Positions 1-5,005 of a stretch of 5,005 nt of DNA are shown here, one piece after another. The notes below the pieces were generated by a model. That model had not been told where the DNA came from, did no database searches, and was given only the letters and a program-made list of their open reading frames with translations. The position numbers and the translations under genes were made by a program. The stretch lies in NCBI GenBank assembly GCA_002426025.1, contig DINP01000040.1, positions 1 through 5,005 of the forward strand, read 5' to 3'. The number at the start of each line of letters is the position of its first letter. Positions within the stretch are counted from its first letter, which is position 1. The DNA is from Bacteroidales bacterium UBA5537. GTDB lineage: Bacteria > Bacteroidota > Bacteroidia > Bacteroidales > Lentimicrobiaceae.

Positions 1-128
1 TGTCATTGTCAATCTCTTTCCTGCCGATGTCAATGAGCTTCCGGACGCTGTTAACTGACAACCTGACATTGTCAACGGGCTTCCGGCCACTGTCAGCGGG
101 CTTCCGGCCACTGTCAGCGGGCTTCCGG
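1..128. repeat. 21-bp tandem repeat array, about six units, truncated by the left window edge
   Basis: TGTCA or TGTTA recurs at 7, 28, 49, 70, 91 and 112, and GCTTCCGG or a variant at 16, 37, 58, 79, 100 and 121, so the period is exactly 21 bases. The two rightmost units are identical (GGGCTTCCGG then CCACTGTCAGC); units to the left are increasingly degenerate. Because 21 is a multiple of three, frames can stay open through the array. On the plus strand one frame is open from base 3 to a TAA at 150-152, with an ATG at 27 and heptads such as FRPLSAG. On the minus strand a frame is open from 148 to the left edge with heptads RKPADSG, RKPADSG, RKPVDNV, but it has no ATG. The array may be intergenic, or the 3' end of a repeat-protein gene starting to the left. 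I do not call a CDS. Confidence 0.9.
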
Positions 129-152
129 AAAATTTCGTACTGCTTCAGTTAA

Positions 153-508
153 CATCACAACCCGAAAATCCATTGCACAGCAGCAATAGCCCGACTAAAA
201 AGCCTTAAAATCAAAAAACAACCAGAAGTTTAACTCTTGTGAACCTGTTTATTCTAATCCTTCTACAAAAACTAAAGCTAACAACACTAAATAATTACAA
301 TAAAAACAGGAACGCAGTAACACTATAATAAACAATACCTCAATAATGGTCTAAAAATAACACAAAAACCTAAAACATATTGTATCGTATTGTAAATATA
401 TGTTAACAATAGAATTAACAATTAATATATCAACATATAAACCACACATAACGAGGCCGTCACTAAGCGCAACGACCTTGCTCACCAATTAATCAGAGGA
501 CTGGCCTT
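153..508. other. AT-rich gene-free stretch with short repeats
   Basis: No open frame of useful length and no RNA gene is visible. Up to about 440 the sequence is very AT-rich. It contains small local repeats: TATTGTA at 378-384 and 388-394, and TTAACAAT at 403-410 and 415-422. From about 446 the base composition becomes more balanced. There a weak hairpin is possible between GAGGCCGT (453-460) and ACGACCTT (472-479), with one mismatch and one G-U pair. Nothing here is enough to name an origin, promoter or RNA. Confidence 0.6.
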
Positions 509-676
509 CTAAAAATGGCGTTAAGAAAACAGGCAGCATAAACTAAAGAAGAAACGCCTGCGACAAAAACAAAGCAGAGCTCAGCAGAATAGTGTACCTC
601 GTTGTAGGGCCTTGGAGGAAAGTGTCAACCTCGTTTCTTCCAGCCAAAATAGCTGCCTGTTTTTAGCCATTTTTAG
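509..676. repeat. Composite long inverted repeat (168 bp), possible MITE-like element or structured RNA
   Basis: Three nested perfect arms pair in order: CTAAAAATGGC (509-519) with GCCATTTTTAG (666-676), 11 bp; AAAACAGGCAGC (526-537) with GCTGCCTGTTTT (652-663), 12 bp; and GAAGAAACG (548-556) with CGTTTCTTC (632-640), 9 bp. The arms are separated by interior loops of 6/2 and 10/11 bases, and the apical loop is about 75 bases. This gives 32 paired bases in a symmetric layout, far more than expected by chance. No open frame lies inside. I see no clear target-site duplication at the outer ends, so a mobile origin is only a possibility; a folded RNA is another. Confidence 0.7.
591..635. repeat. 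Short imperfect direct repeat inside the inverted-repeat loop
   Basis: AGTGTACCTCGTT (591-603) recurs as AGTGTCAACCTCGTT (621-635), 30 bases further on with a two-base insertion. The motif ACCTCGTT also appears inverted as AACGAGG at 450-456 and, more loosely, as GCGAGGT at 754-760, outside the long inverted repeat on each side. This suggests the whole 450-760 stretch may be built from related repeat pieces. Confidence 0.45.
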
Positions 677-693
677 TAAGCCTTGACTTTTTG

Positions 694-719
694 TTACTTT
701 TTGGTTAAGCAAAAAGTAA
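694..719. repeat. 10-bp perfect hairpin, Bacteroidota-type intergenic repeat; possible MATE terminator
   Basis: TTACTTTTTG (694-703) and CAAAAAGTAA (710-719) are perfectly complementary with a six-base loop GTTAAG. A second ACTTTTTG copy at 686-693 could compete for the same right arm, and an outer GCCTT (680-684)/AAGGC (723-727) pair could extend the fold. Hairpins of this sequence type are, from memory, widespread between genes in Bacteroidota. It lies about 100 bases downstream of the MATE stop on the minus strand and could end that transcript, but no uridine run follows the stem on either strand, so terminator function is uncertain. Confidence 0.6.
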
Positions 720-819
720 GGAAAGGCAAAAAACGGACAGAATCCAAAACTTAGCGAGGTAGTCTCTCAGTTCTGAATACTTCATGGCTATGTCGCTATT
801 TCCAATGGAACGAAGCCAA

Positions 820-2169
820 CTACTCCTCCATCTCCCTAAACTTCACCACACTCTTACTCTTCCATTTTCCTGTGCGATAATAAAAATAAGAGAACGTCAT
901 CCCAAAGAACCAGGCTATCGGAATGGCCCACCAGATGCCATCAACACCAATTTTTTGCGACAGAAACCAGGCTATGGGAATGCGGATAATCCATAAAGCA
1001 AAAAGCGTGATAAACATTGGAATCAGTGTATCACCAGCTCCACGCATAATCCCGCCAATTACAAACATGCTGGAGAACATTATATAGAAGCCTCCGACTA
1101 TCAGCAGGTATCGGGCACCGATGGCTATTACATCGGCATCCGTTGTAAACATGCCCATTAATGGCTCGCGGAACAGCATAATCAATATAGAAGTCACAAC
1201 AGCCACAAGTGTTGACATATTTAAGGTTGCAACAAGGCCTTCTTTAACCCGTTTAATTTTATTGGCCCCTATATTCTGACCGGTATAAGTAGAAAGCGCC
1301 TGCCCAAAATTCATAGCCGGCAGCGAAGCAAGGCTGTCAATTCTTACGGCAACGCTGTATGCCGCTATGGTGTTGGTGCCGTAATCGTTTACAATCCGCA
1401 GCAGCGCCAGCATACCAAGCGAAACAAAGGTTTGCTGAAAGCCGGTTGGCACTCCGATACGGATACTCGCCATAAAAATACTTTTGTCCCATTCGGGTTT
1501 CCTCCAGGTAAGCTTTATGAGTTCATGGCTGCGGTTAAGATAAATAATCAGGGTAACAAAAGCTCCGGCCTGCGACAATACCGTAGCCAGGGCCGCCCCG
1601 GCAATGCCCCATTTAAACACCACCACAAAAAGCAGATCGAATACAATATTGGCCAGAGTAGAAATGATAAGAAAGTACAAGGGCGTTTTTGAGTCGCCAA
1701 GTCCTCTCAGAATGGCACTGGTTCCGTTAAAACCAAAAAAGAAAATCATCCCCGAAAGGTAAACACTCATATAAAGAGCCGCCTGTGGAACCACCTCTTC
1801 GGGAAGTTTGATCAGTCTGAATATTGGCCCGCTGAATACAATGCCTATAATGGCAATGGTGATGGATGCGAAAAACATAAAAATGTACATGGTATCTATT
1901 GACCTGCGCACCTTTGTATAGTCTTTCGCCCCGAAATACTGTGCTATAACCACGGTTGAACCCGATGCAATCCCGATAACGAATGAAATAAGCATAAAGA
2001 TCAGCGGGAAGGAAGCTCCTACTGCAGCAAGAGCTTCTTTGCCCAGGAAACGCCCTACAATGATACTATCGGTAACATTATAAAGCTGTTGAAATACATT
2101 GCCGATAAGCATAGGAGTGGCAAACTGTAAAATCAGTTTTGCTGGTTTTCCCACTGTGAGGTCATGCAT
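820..2169 (-). CDS. MATE-family efflux transporter (multidrug/cation antiporter)
   Basis: The 449-residue product is a full-length MATE transporter, a 12-helix inner-membrane protein that exports cationic drugs or metabolites in exchange for Na+ or H+. The two homologous six-helix lobes are visible. The N-lobe begins near residues 12-32 with D34 in NVTDSIIVGR, carries RGLGDSKTP at 155-163 and has N174 and D178 (NIVFD), which correspond to the N-lobe cation-site residues of the NorM/DinF/PfMATE type. The C-lobe repeats the pattern, with IGVPTGFQQ at 238-246 and RGAGDTLIP at 376-384. The tail after the last helix (about 432-449) is short and charged. The ATG at 2169 gives the normal family length and N-terminus (MHDLTVGKP); no Shine-Dalgarno box precedes it. 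The gene follows rlmN by 116 bases on the same strand and may share its transcript. The substrate cannot be told from sequence. Confidence 0.95.
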   Translation of the reverse strand: MHDLTVGKPAKLILQFATPMLIGNVFQQLYNVTDSIIVGRFLGKEALAAVGASFPLIFMLISFVIGIASGSTVVIAQYFGAKDYTKVRRSIDTMYIFMFFASITIAIIGIVFSGPIFRLIKLPEEVVPQAALYMSVYLSGMIFFFGFNGTSAILRGLGDSKTPLYFLIISTLANIVFDLLFVVVFKWGIAGAALATVLSQAGAFVTLIIYLNRSHELIKLTWRKPEWDKSIFMASIRIGVPTGFQQTFVSLGMLALLRIVNDYGTNTIAAYSVAVRIDSLASLPAMNFGQALSTYTGQNIGANKIKRVKEGLVATLNMSTLVAVVTSILIMLFREPLMGMFTTDADVIAIGARYLLIVGGFYIMFSSMFVIGGIMRGAGDTLIPMFITLFALWIIRIPIAWFLSQKIGVDGIWWAIPIAWFFGMTFSYFYYRTGKWKSKSVVKFREMEE

Positions 2170-2285
2170 CTGCCCGTGTTTTCATAGTTGAAGTTTGTAC
2201 ATTCTATTTCCGGTAAAACGGTTCTCACGTCCCGGTTAAGGCAATGTTTTGAAAAGTGCCTGTTCATTTGCGGTTAATTTCTTTG
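2170..2285 (-). other. rlmN-MATE intergenic gap with weak hairpin
   Basis: I see no TAnnTTTG element on the minus strand here, so MATE may depend on read-through from rlmN. AGGCA (2239-2243) and TGCCT (2257-2261) can pair, with a few T-A pairs possible inside the 13-base loop. On the minus strand this stem is not followed by a T run, so it is not a convincing terminator. It might attenuate MATE expression. Confidence 0.3.
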
Positions 2286-3329
2286 CTAATCTATCTGTTG
2301 GGCTTTCACCAGTTCTTTGGTCGAGAGCAATCCACAGGCGGCATCAATATCCTGTCCGCGCGAAGCCCTGAGGGTGGTAACTATCCCTTTATCGTTGAGT
2401 GCCCGCTGAAAATCGATGATGGCCGCTTCATCTGAACCAAGCAGGGGTGTGCCCGGAATGGGATGAAAGCGGATAAGGTTGATGCGGCTTTTTACCTTGT
2501 TTAGCACACGGGCCAGTTCGTTTACATGCCGACGGGTATCGTTCACCCCTTTAAACATGATGTATTCGAATGAAACCCGTCGGTATTTGCCAATGTCAAA
2601 CTCCCGAATAGTTTCAATAACCTCTTTCAGGGGATAAACATTCTGAATGGGCATCAGCTGGCGGCGCTCTTCATCAAAAGGGGTGTGCAGGCTCACGGCT
2701 AGATTACATTTGCTGTTTTCGAGAAATACCCTCATGGCTGGCACAATACCAATGGTCGAAACCGTTACTTTTCTCACGCTGATGGCAAATCCGTATTCAG
2801 CAGTCAGAATTTCCTGGCTTTTCATAACGGCATCCAGATTATCAAAAGGTTCGCCCATGCCCATATAAACCACATTGGTCATTTTTTCGCGCTCGGGAAT
2901 ACTTTTGAGTTGGTTAAGGATTTCGCCGGTGGTTAGGTGTCCTTGAAATCCTTGTTTGCCGGTCATACAAAACAGGCAACCCATCTTGCAGCCTACCTGC
3001 GACGAAACACAGAGCGTATGCCGCTTTCCGTCGGGAATGTAAGCTGCTTCGATAAATTTACCGTTGCCCGATCTGAAAAGATACTTTTTGGTGCCATCGG
3101 TTGATTCCTGAACCTTTTCGGGAGGCTGAACCCCAAAGTCGAACTTTTCGGCCAGCTGTGTTCTCGACTTTTTCGAAACATTGCTCATTCCATCGTAAGA
3201 ATTCACATCTGTTTTGTATAGCCAATAAGCAAGCTGTTTTCCAGTGTATGAAGGGAGTCCGAGCGTTTGAGAAATTTCGGTTAACTCAGCAAGGGTTTTT
3301 CCAAATAAGGGTTCTTTGATTCCGGACAT
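2286..3329 (-). CDS. rlmN: Dual-specificity RNA methyltransferase RlmN (23S rRNA A2503 / tRNA A37 C2-methylation)
   Basis: RlmN is a cytoplasmic radical SAM enzyme that methylates C2 of A2503 in 23S rRNA, and A37 of certain tRNAs, through a methyl-cysteine intermediate. The product has 347 residues, normal for the family. The CxxxCxxC iron-sulfur motif is C114-C118-C121 (GCKMGCLFC), followed by the SAM-contacting MGMGEPFDN around 156-164. C107, seven residues before the first cluster cysteine, and C332 in DIDAACGLL match the two catalytic cysteines of E. coli RlmN (C118 and C355, with the same seven-residue spacing for C118). The RASRGQDID stretch before C332 is also typical of RlmN. An accessory N-terminal domain covers about 1-95. 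The ATG at 3329 lies 2 bases past the upstream reductase stop (TAAACATG), so translational coupling is likely. The related resistance enzyme Cfr is less likely because the sequence is RlmN-like throughout and the context is housekeeping. Confidence 0.97.
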   Translation of the reverse strand: MSGIKEPLFGKTLAELTEISQTLGLPSYTGKQLAYWLYKTDVNSYDGMSNVSKKSRTQLAEKFDFGVQPPEKVQESTDGTKKYLFRSGNGKFIEAAYIPDGKRHTLCVSSQVGCKMGCLFCMTGKQGFQGHLTTGEILNQLKSIPEREKMTNVVYMGMGEPFDNLDAVMKSQEILTAEYGFAISVRKVTVSTIGIVPAMRVFLENSKCNLAVSLHTPFDEERRQLMPIQNVYPLKEVIETIREFDIGKYRRVSFEYIMFKGVNDTRRHVNELARVLNKVKSRINLIRFHPIPGTPLLGSDEAAIIDFQRALNDKGIVTTLRASRGQDIDAACGLLSTKELVKAQQID

Positions 3330-3331
3330 GT

Positions 3332-3991
3332 TTAAAAATAAATTTCCGAGATGATATTATCAAAAGGAACACCTTTAGCGATAAGGATATCGCGTACTTC
3401 AACCACCATCTCGGCTCCGCCGCAAAGGTAATACTTTTCGCTGGTGGGCAGATTGGATTGTTCGTTAAGGTATTTGGTAATTCTGCCATTGTAAACCTCT
3501 TCACTGCTTTCGCGCGAACAGCAACGGACATAATTTTCGCCAAGCCCATTGCTGAACTGCTCGTTGAAATAGAAGGTGTCGAGTGTGCGCCCGCCGTGAA
3601 GCAGTTTTTTGTTCAGGGTCAGGCCGGTGCGAAACATAGCGCTGAACGGTGCAATTCCGGTTCCGGAGGCGATCCACCAGGCTGGTTCACCGGTTCCGGT
3701 AAACGAGCCAAACGGTTCGCTCACCCATATATGATCGCCGGTATTTACTTTTGCCAGCCAGGGTGTAAGTTTCCCATCGGGGTTAATATTGTAGAGGATA
3801 TCAACTTCATCGTCGAGTTCGCCGCTGGCAATGCTGTAGAGCCTTGCTTCGTCGGTTTCGTGGGCGCCAATGCCCAGAACCTGCCCTGCCACAAAATCCC
3901 AGGGCCGGGGAAATGAAAGAACAAAAACATCGGGGGCAATTTGTGTCTGCCTGCTGACTTTTACTTTATTGAGGTTTAATCTGCGTTTCAT
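3332..3991 (-). CDS. FAD-binding ferredoxin/flavodoxin-NAD(P)+ reductase-like oxidoreductase
   Basis: The 219-residue soluble flavoprotein belongs to the ferredoxin-NADP+ reductase superfamily, which moves electrons between NAD(P)H and a one-electron carrier through FAD. The N-terminal beta-barrel FAD domain (about 1-100) has the flavin motif RLYSIAS at 50-56 and the phosphate-side GKLTPWLAK at 73-81. The nucleotide domain has GTGIAPF at 110-116, HGGR at 132-135 (as in the bacterial Fpr type, suggesting NADPH), SRE at 159-161, GRIT at 169-172 and CGGAEM at 190-195. It ends in EIYF, and a terminal aromatic residue that stacks on the flavin is typical of this family. At 219 residues it is shorter than E. 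coli Fpr (248). No iron-sulfur or ferredoxin domain is fused to it. No Shine-Dalgarno box precedes the ATG at 3991. The 2-base gap to rlmN suggests a shared operon and perhaps a role as its electron supplier; the true partner is unknown. Confidence 0.88.
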   Translation of the reverse strand: MKRRLNLNKVKVSRQTQIAPDVFVLSFPRPWDFVAGQVLGIGAHETDEARLYSIASGELDDEVDILYNINPDGKLTPWLAKVNTGDHIWVSEPFGSFTGTGEPAWWIASGTGIAPFSAMFRTGLTLNKKLLHGGRTLDTFYFNEQFSNGLGENYVRCCSRESSEEVYNGRITKYLNEQSNLPTSEKYYLCGGAEMVVEVRDILIAKGVPFDNIISEIYF

Positions 3992-4099
3992 GAAATATTT
4001 TAGATTATCGGAAAACCGGAACAGGGGAATTGAGTCCGGAGGTAAATTATTTTAAACACTCGAAAGAGGAGTTTGTTCCGTTAATTGGAAGAGAAAACC

Positions 4100-4128
4100 C
4101 AATGTTAGAATTAAAGGGATAACGCAAA
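4100..4128 (-). promoter_or_regulatory. Possible promoter for the reductase-rlmN operon
   Basis: Read on the minus strand, TTTG (4128-4125) is followed after 17 bases by TAACATTG (4107-4100), one mismatch from the Bacteroidota minus-7 element TAnnTTTG. The spacing is slightly short of the usual 19. The start site would leave an untranslated leader of roughly 100 bases before the reductase ATG. The rest of the 3992-4213 gap is AT-rich, with only a weak bulged stem at 4141-4163 and no clear terminator for dedA. Confidence 0.25.
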
Positions 4129-4213
4129 AGGATAAGGAACTGTTAATAAAATTACTTATAACAACATAATTGGTCGTTAAAAGTGATCTTATCATGCGCC
4201 GAATAATGAGCTT

Positions 4214-4831
4214 TTATTTCTTCTTTTTTAAACCGTTATAGATCAGATATCCAATAAAAGCGATGCCCAGACCAAGCATTACATAAGAAAGCTCGTGATA
4301 GTAAAGGCTTAGTAATTCCTGTTGAGAATACAGGAAATAGCCCATGGCCGCCAGAATAATATTCCAGATTCCTGCTCCGTAAATGGTGTAGAGTATAAAA
4401 TCTTTTAACGGCATTTTAGATAGTCCGGCAGGGATAGATATAAGCTGCCTTACCCCCGGCACCAACCGGCCGATAAATGTAGAACTGCGCCCATGTTTCA
4501 CAAAATAATTCTCCGCTTTTTCAACTTTTTCAGGCGTAATCAGCAACATCCGTGCAATACGGGTATCGGCAAAGGCATATACAATTTTGCGCCCAAGGTA
4601 ATACGAAAGAAAGTAATTGATTAGAGAGCCAAATAAAGCACCCAAAGTGCCGGTAATTACTACAAAATATACATTCAAATCTCCCTGAGCCGCTTTCCAT
4701 GCAGCCGGTGGAATTACAACTTCAGAAGGGAAAGGTATAAATGACCCTTCGATAGCCATTAATAAAAAAATGGTTAAATAGCTGATATTTAACATGTACC
4801 AGTCGACAACAGATTGTATTAATTCAAACAT
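4214..4831 (-). CDS. DedA-family (SNARE-associated/VTT domain) integral membrane protein
   Basis: From the ATG at 4831 the protein has 205 residues, typical for DedA. This inner-membrane family includes undecaprenyl-phosphate flippases that recycle the cell-wall lipid carrier, and members that affect membrane potential and resistance to cationic peptides. The signature residues are here: E28 and the segment FIPFPSEVVIPP (31-42) with E37 in the first re-entrant region, GALFGSLINYFLSYYLGR (64-81), and FIGRLVPGVRQ (119-129) with R122 and R128, followed by IPAGLSKM (133-140). Hydrophobic helices lie near 12-30, 52-79, 145-170 and 180-200, and the tail is KKKK. An in-frame TTG at 4852 would add seven residues, but it lies inside the promoter-like palindrome (4850-4872), so I prefer the ATG. 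No Shine-Dalgarno box is seen. The gene is separated from the downstream reductase by 222 bases and is probably its own transcript. Confidence 0.92.
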   Translation of the reverse strand: MFELIQSVVDWYMLNISYLTIFLLMAIEGSFIPFPSEVVIPPAAWKAAQGDLNVYFVVITGTLGALFGSLINYFLSYYLGRKIVYAFADTRIARMLLITPEKVEKAENYFVKHGRSSTFIGRLVPGVRQLISIPAGLSKMPLKDFILYTIYGAGIWNIILAAMGYFLYSQQELLSLYYHELSYVMLGLGIAFIGYLIYNGLKKKK

Positions 4832-4841
4832 TGTTTCAGAT

Positions 4842-4872
4842 TTTGAGTACAAAAGTAAGATATTTACTTTTG
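4842..4872 (+). promoter_or_regulatory. Consensus Bacteroidota-type promoter on the plus strand, divergent from dedA
   Basis: TTTG (4842-4845) is followed after exactly 19 bases by TACTTTTG (4865-4872), a full match to the TTTG-N19-TAnnTTTG consensus of the Bacteroidota primary sigma factor. Transcription would start near 4880 and run rightwards. Within the window it meets only a 16-codon frame (ATG at 4912, TAA at 4960-4962), so any real gene must lie beyond the right edge. Part of the match comes from the palindrome it overlaps, so this may be coincidence. Confidence 0.45.
4850..4872 (-). promoter_or_regulatory. Perfect 9-bp inverted repeat with dedA minus-7 element; candidate operator
   Basis: CAAAAGTAA (4850-4858) and TTACTTTTG (4864-4872) are perfectly complementary around the five-base centre GATAT. 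Read on the minus strand, the left arm supplies TACTTTTG (4857-4850), a perfect TAnnTTTG element placed about 20 bases upstream of the dedA ATG, implying a very short leader. I see no good TTG at the expected distance upstream on that strand. A symmetric site over the minus-7 element is a plausible binding site for a dimeric regulator acting on both directions; no regulator is identified. Confidence 0.45.
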
Positions 4873-4953
4873 AAGCTCACCTTTTGATTAGCATCCTTAA
4901 TAATTCAGGCGATGGTAAACCGCAAAATCAATAATTTGTTATTCATTTTCAGT

Positions 4954-4983
4954 TTTGGTTAAGTGGTTAAATAAATATCCTTG
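4954..4983 (+). promoter_or_regulatory. Second near-consensus plus-strand promoter candidate
   Basis: TTTG (4954-4957) is followed after 18 bases by TATCCTTG (4976-4983), one mismatch from TAnnTTTG. Transcription would start close to 4990, at the right edge. Together with the upstream candidate it suggests a plus-strand gene just outside the window, but one-mismatch matches are common in AT-rich DNA. Confidence 0.25.
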
Positions 4984-4992
4984 GCTGATAAT

Positions 4993-5005
4993 TGCTATAT
5001 TAGCA
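4993..5005. repeat. Small perfect palindrome at the right edge
   Basis: TGCTA (4993-4997) and TAGCA (5001-5005) are complementary around TAT. The site lies at the likely start of transcription from the second plus-strand promoter candidate and could extend beyond the window. It is too short to interpret alone. Confidence 0.3.

Noticed and set aside
1..128. CRISPR array
   Set aside because: The units are directly adjacent 21-mers with no distinct spacers, and no cas gene is present.
378..430. Replication-origin-like or iteron repeats in the AT-rich stretch
   Set aside because: Only two copies of each short motif, no DnaA-box series and no replication gene nearby; expected by chance in such AT-rich DNA.
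784..996. 70-residue plus-strand open frame at the 3' end of the MATE gene
   Set aside because: Most of it is antisense to the MATE coding sequence, and its low-complexity translation resembles no family I know.
3423..3430. Internal promoter for rlmN (TACCTTTG on the minus strand)
   Set aside because: It matches TAnnTTTG but has no TTG at the expected distance and lies in coding sequence of a tightly coupled upstream gene.
3286..3549. 87-residue minus-strand frame spanning the reductase-rlmN junction
   Set aside because: It is out of frame with both well-supported genes and overlaps each of them; a shadow frame.
3458..3916. 152-residue plus-strand open frame
   Set aside because: It lies entirely antisense to the reductase gene, whose protein has all expected family motifs. 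The plus-strand translation has no recognisable family features and is explained as a shadow frame.
4141..4163. AT-only stem (TGTT/AACA plus four A-T pairs with a bulge) as a dedA terminator
   Set aside because: Too weak to be stable, with a bulged base and no following T run on the minus strand.

Overview
The window looks like chromosomal DNA of a member of the Bacteroidota, possibly Bacteroidales/Marinilabiliales-like. Three things point there. The protein-coding starts have no Shine-Dalgarno box. Promoter-like sites match the Bacteroidota pattern (TTTG, about 19 bases, TAnnTTTG). A hairpin of the TTACTTTTTG...CAAAAAGTAA type, which I recall as common between genes in this phylum, lies downstream of the last gene. 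This placement is inference; no rRNA or other marker is present.

All four confident genes are on the minus strand, so transcription runs right to left. In that order they are: a DedA-family membrane protein (4831-4214, most likely from an internal ATG); a 222-bp gap; a compact FAD/NAD(P)H ferredoxin-reductase-like protein (3991-3332); rlmN for the 23S rRNA/tRNA A-C2 methyltransferase (3329-2286), starting only 2 bases after the reductase stop; a 116-bp gap; and a MATE-family multidrug/cation antiporter (2169-820). The reductase and rlmN are almost certainly co-transcribed and translationally coupled. This is interesting because RlmN is a radical SAM enzyme that needs a flavoprotein/flavodoxin or ferredoxin electron source. 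MATE may be read through from the same transcript, since I found no promoter of its own.

The left 819 bases hold no convincing gene. They contain a 21-bp tandem array running off the left edge (1-128), an AT-rich stretch (about 153-440), a composite long inverted repeat (509-676) with a short direct repeat in its loop, and a 10-bp perfect hairpin (694-719) that may also end MATE transcription.

The right 174 bases upstream of dedA hold a 9-bp perfect inverted repeat (4850-4872) containing a TAnnTTTG element on each strand. The plus-strand one has a correctly spaced TTTG, so a plus-strand transcription unit may begin here and continue beyond the window. I see no clearly new multi-gene system. 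The best leads are the reductase-rlmN coupling, the 21-bp array and the divergent promoter palindrome.
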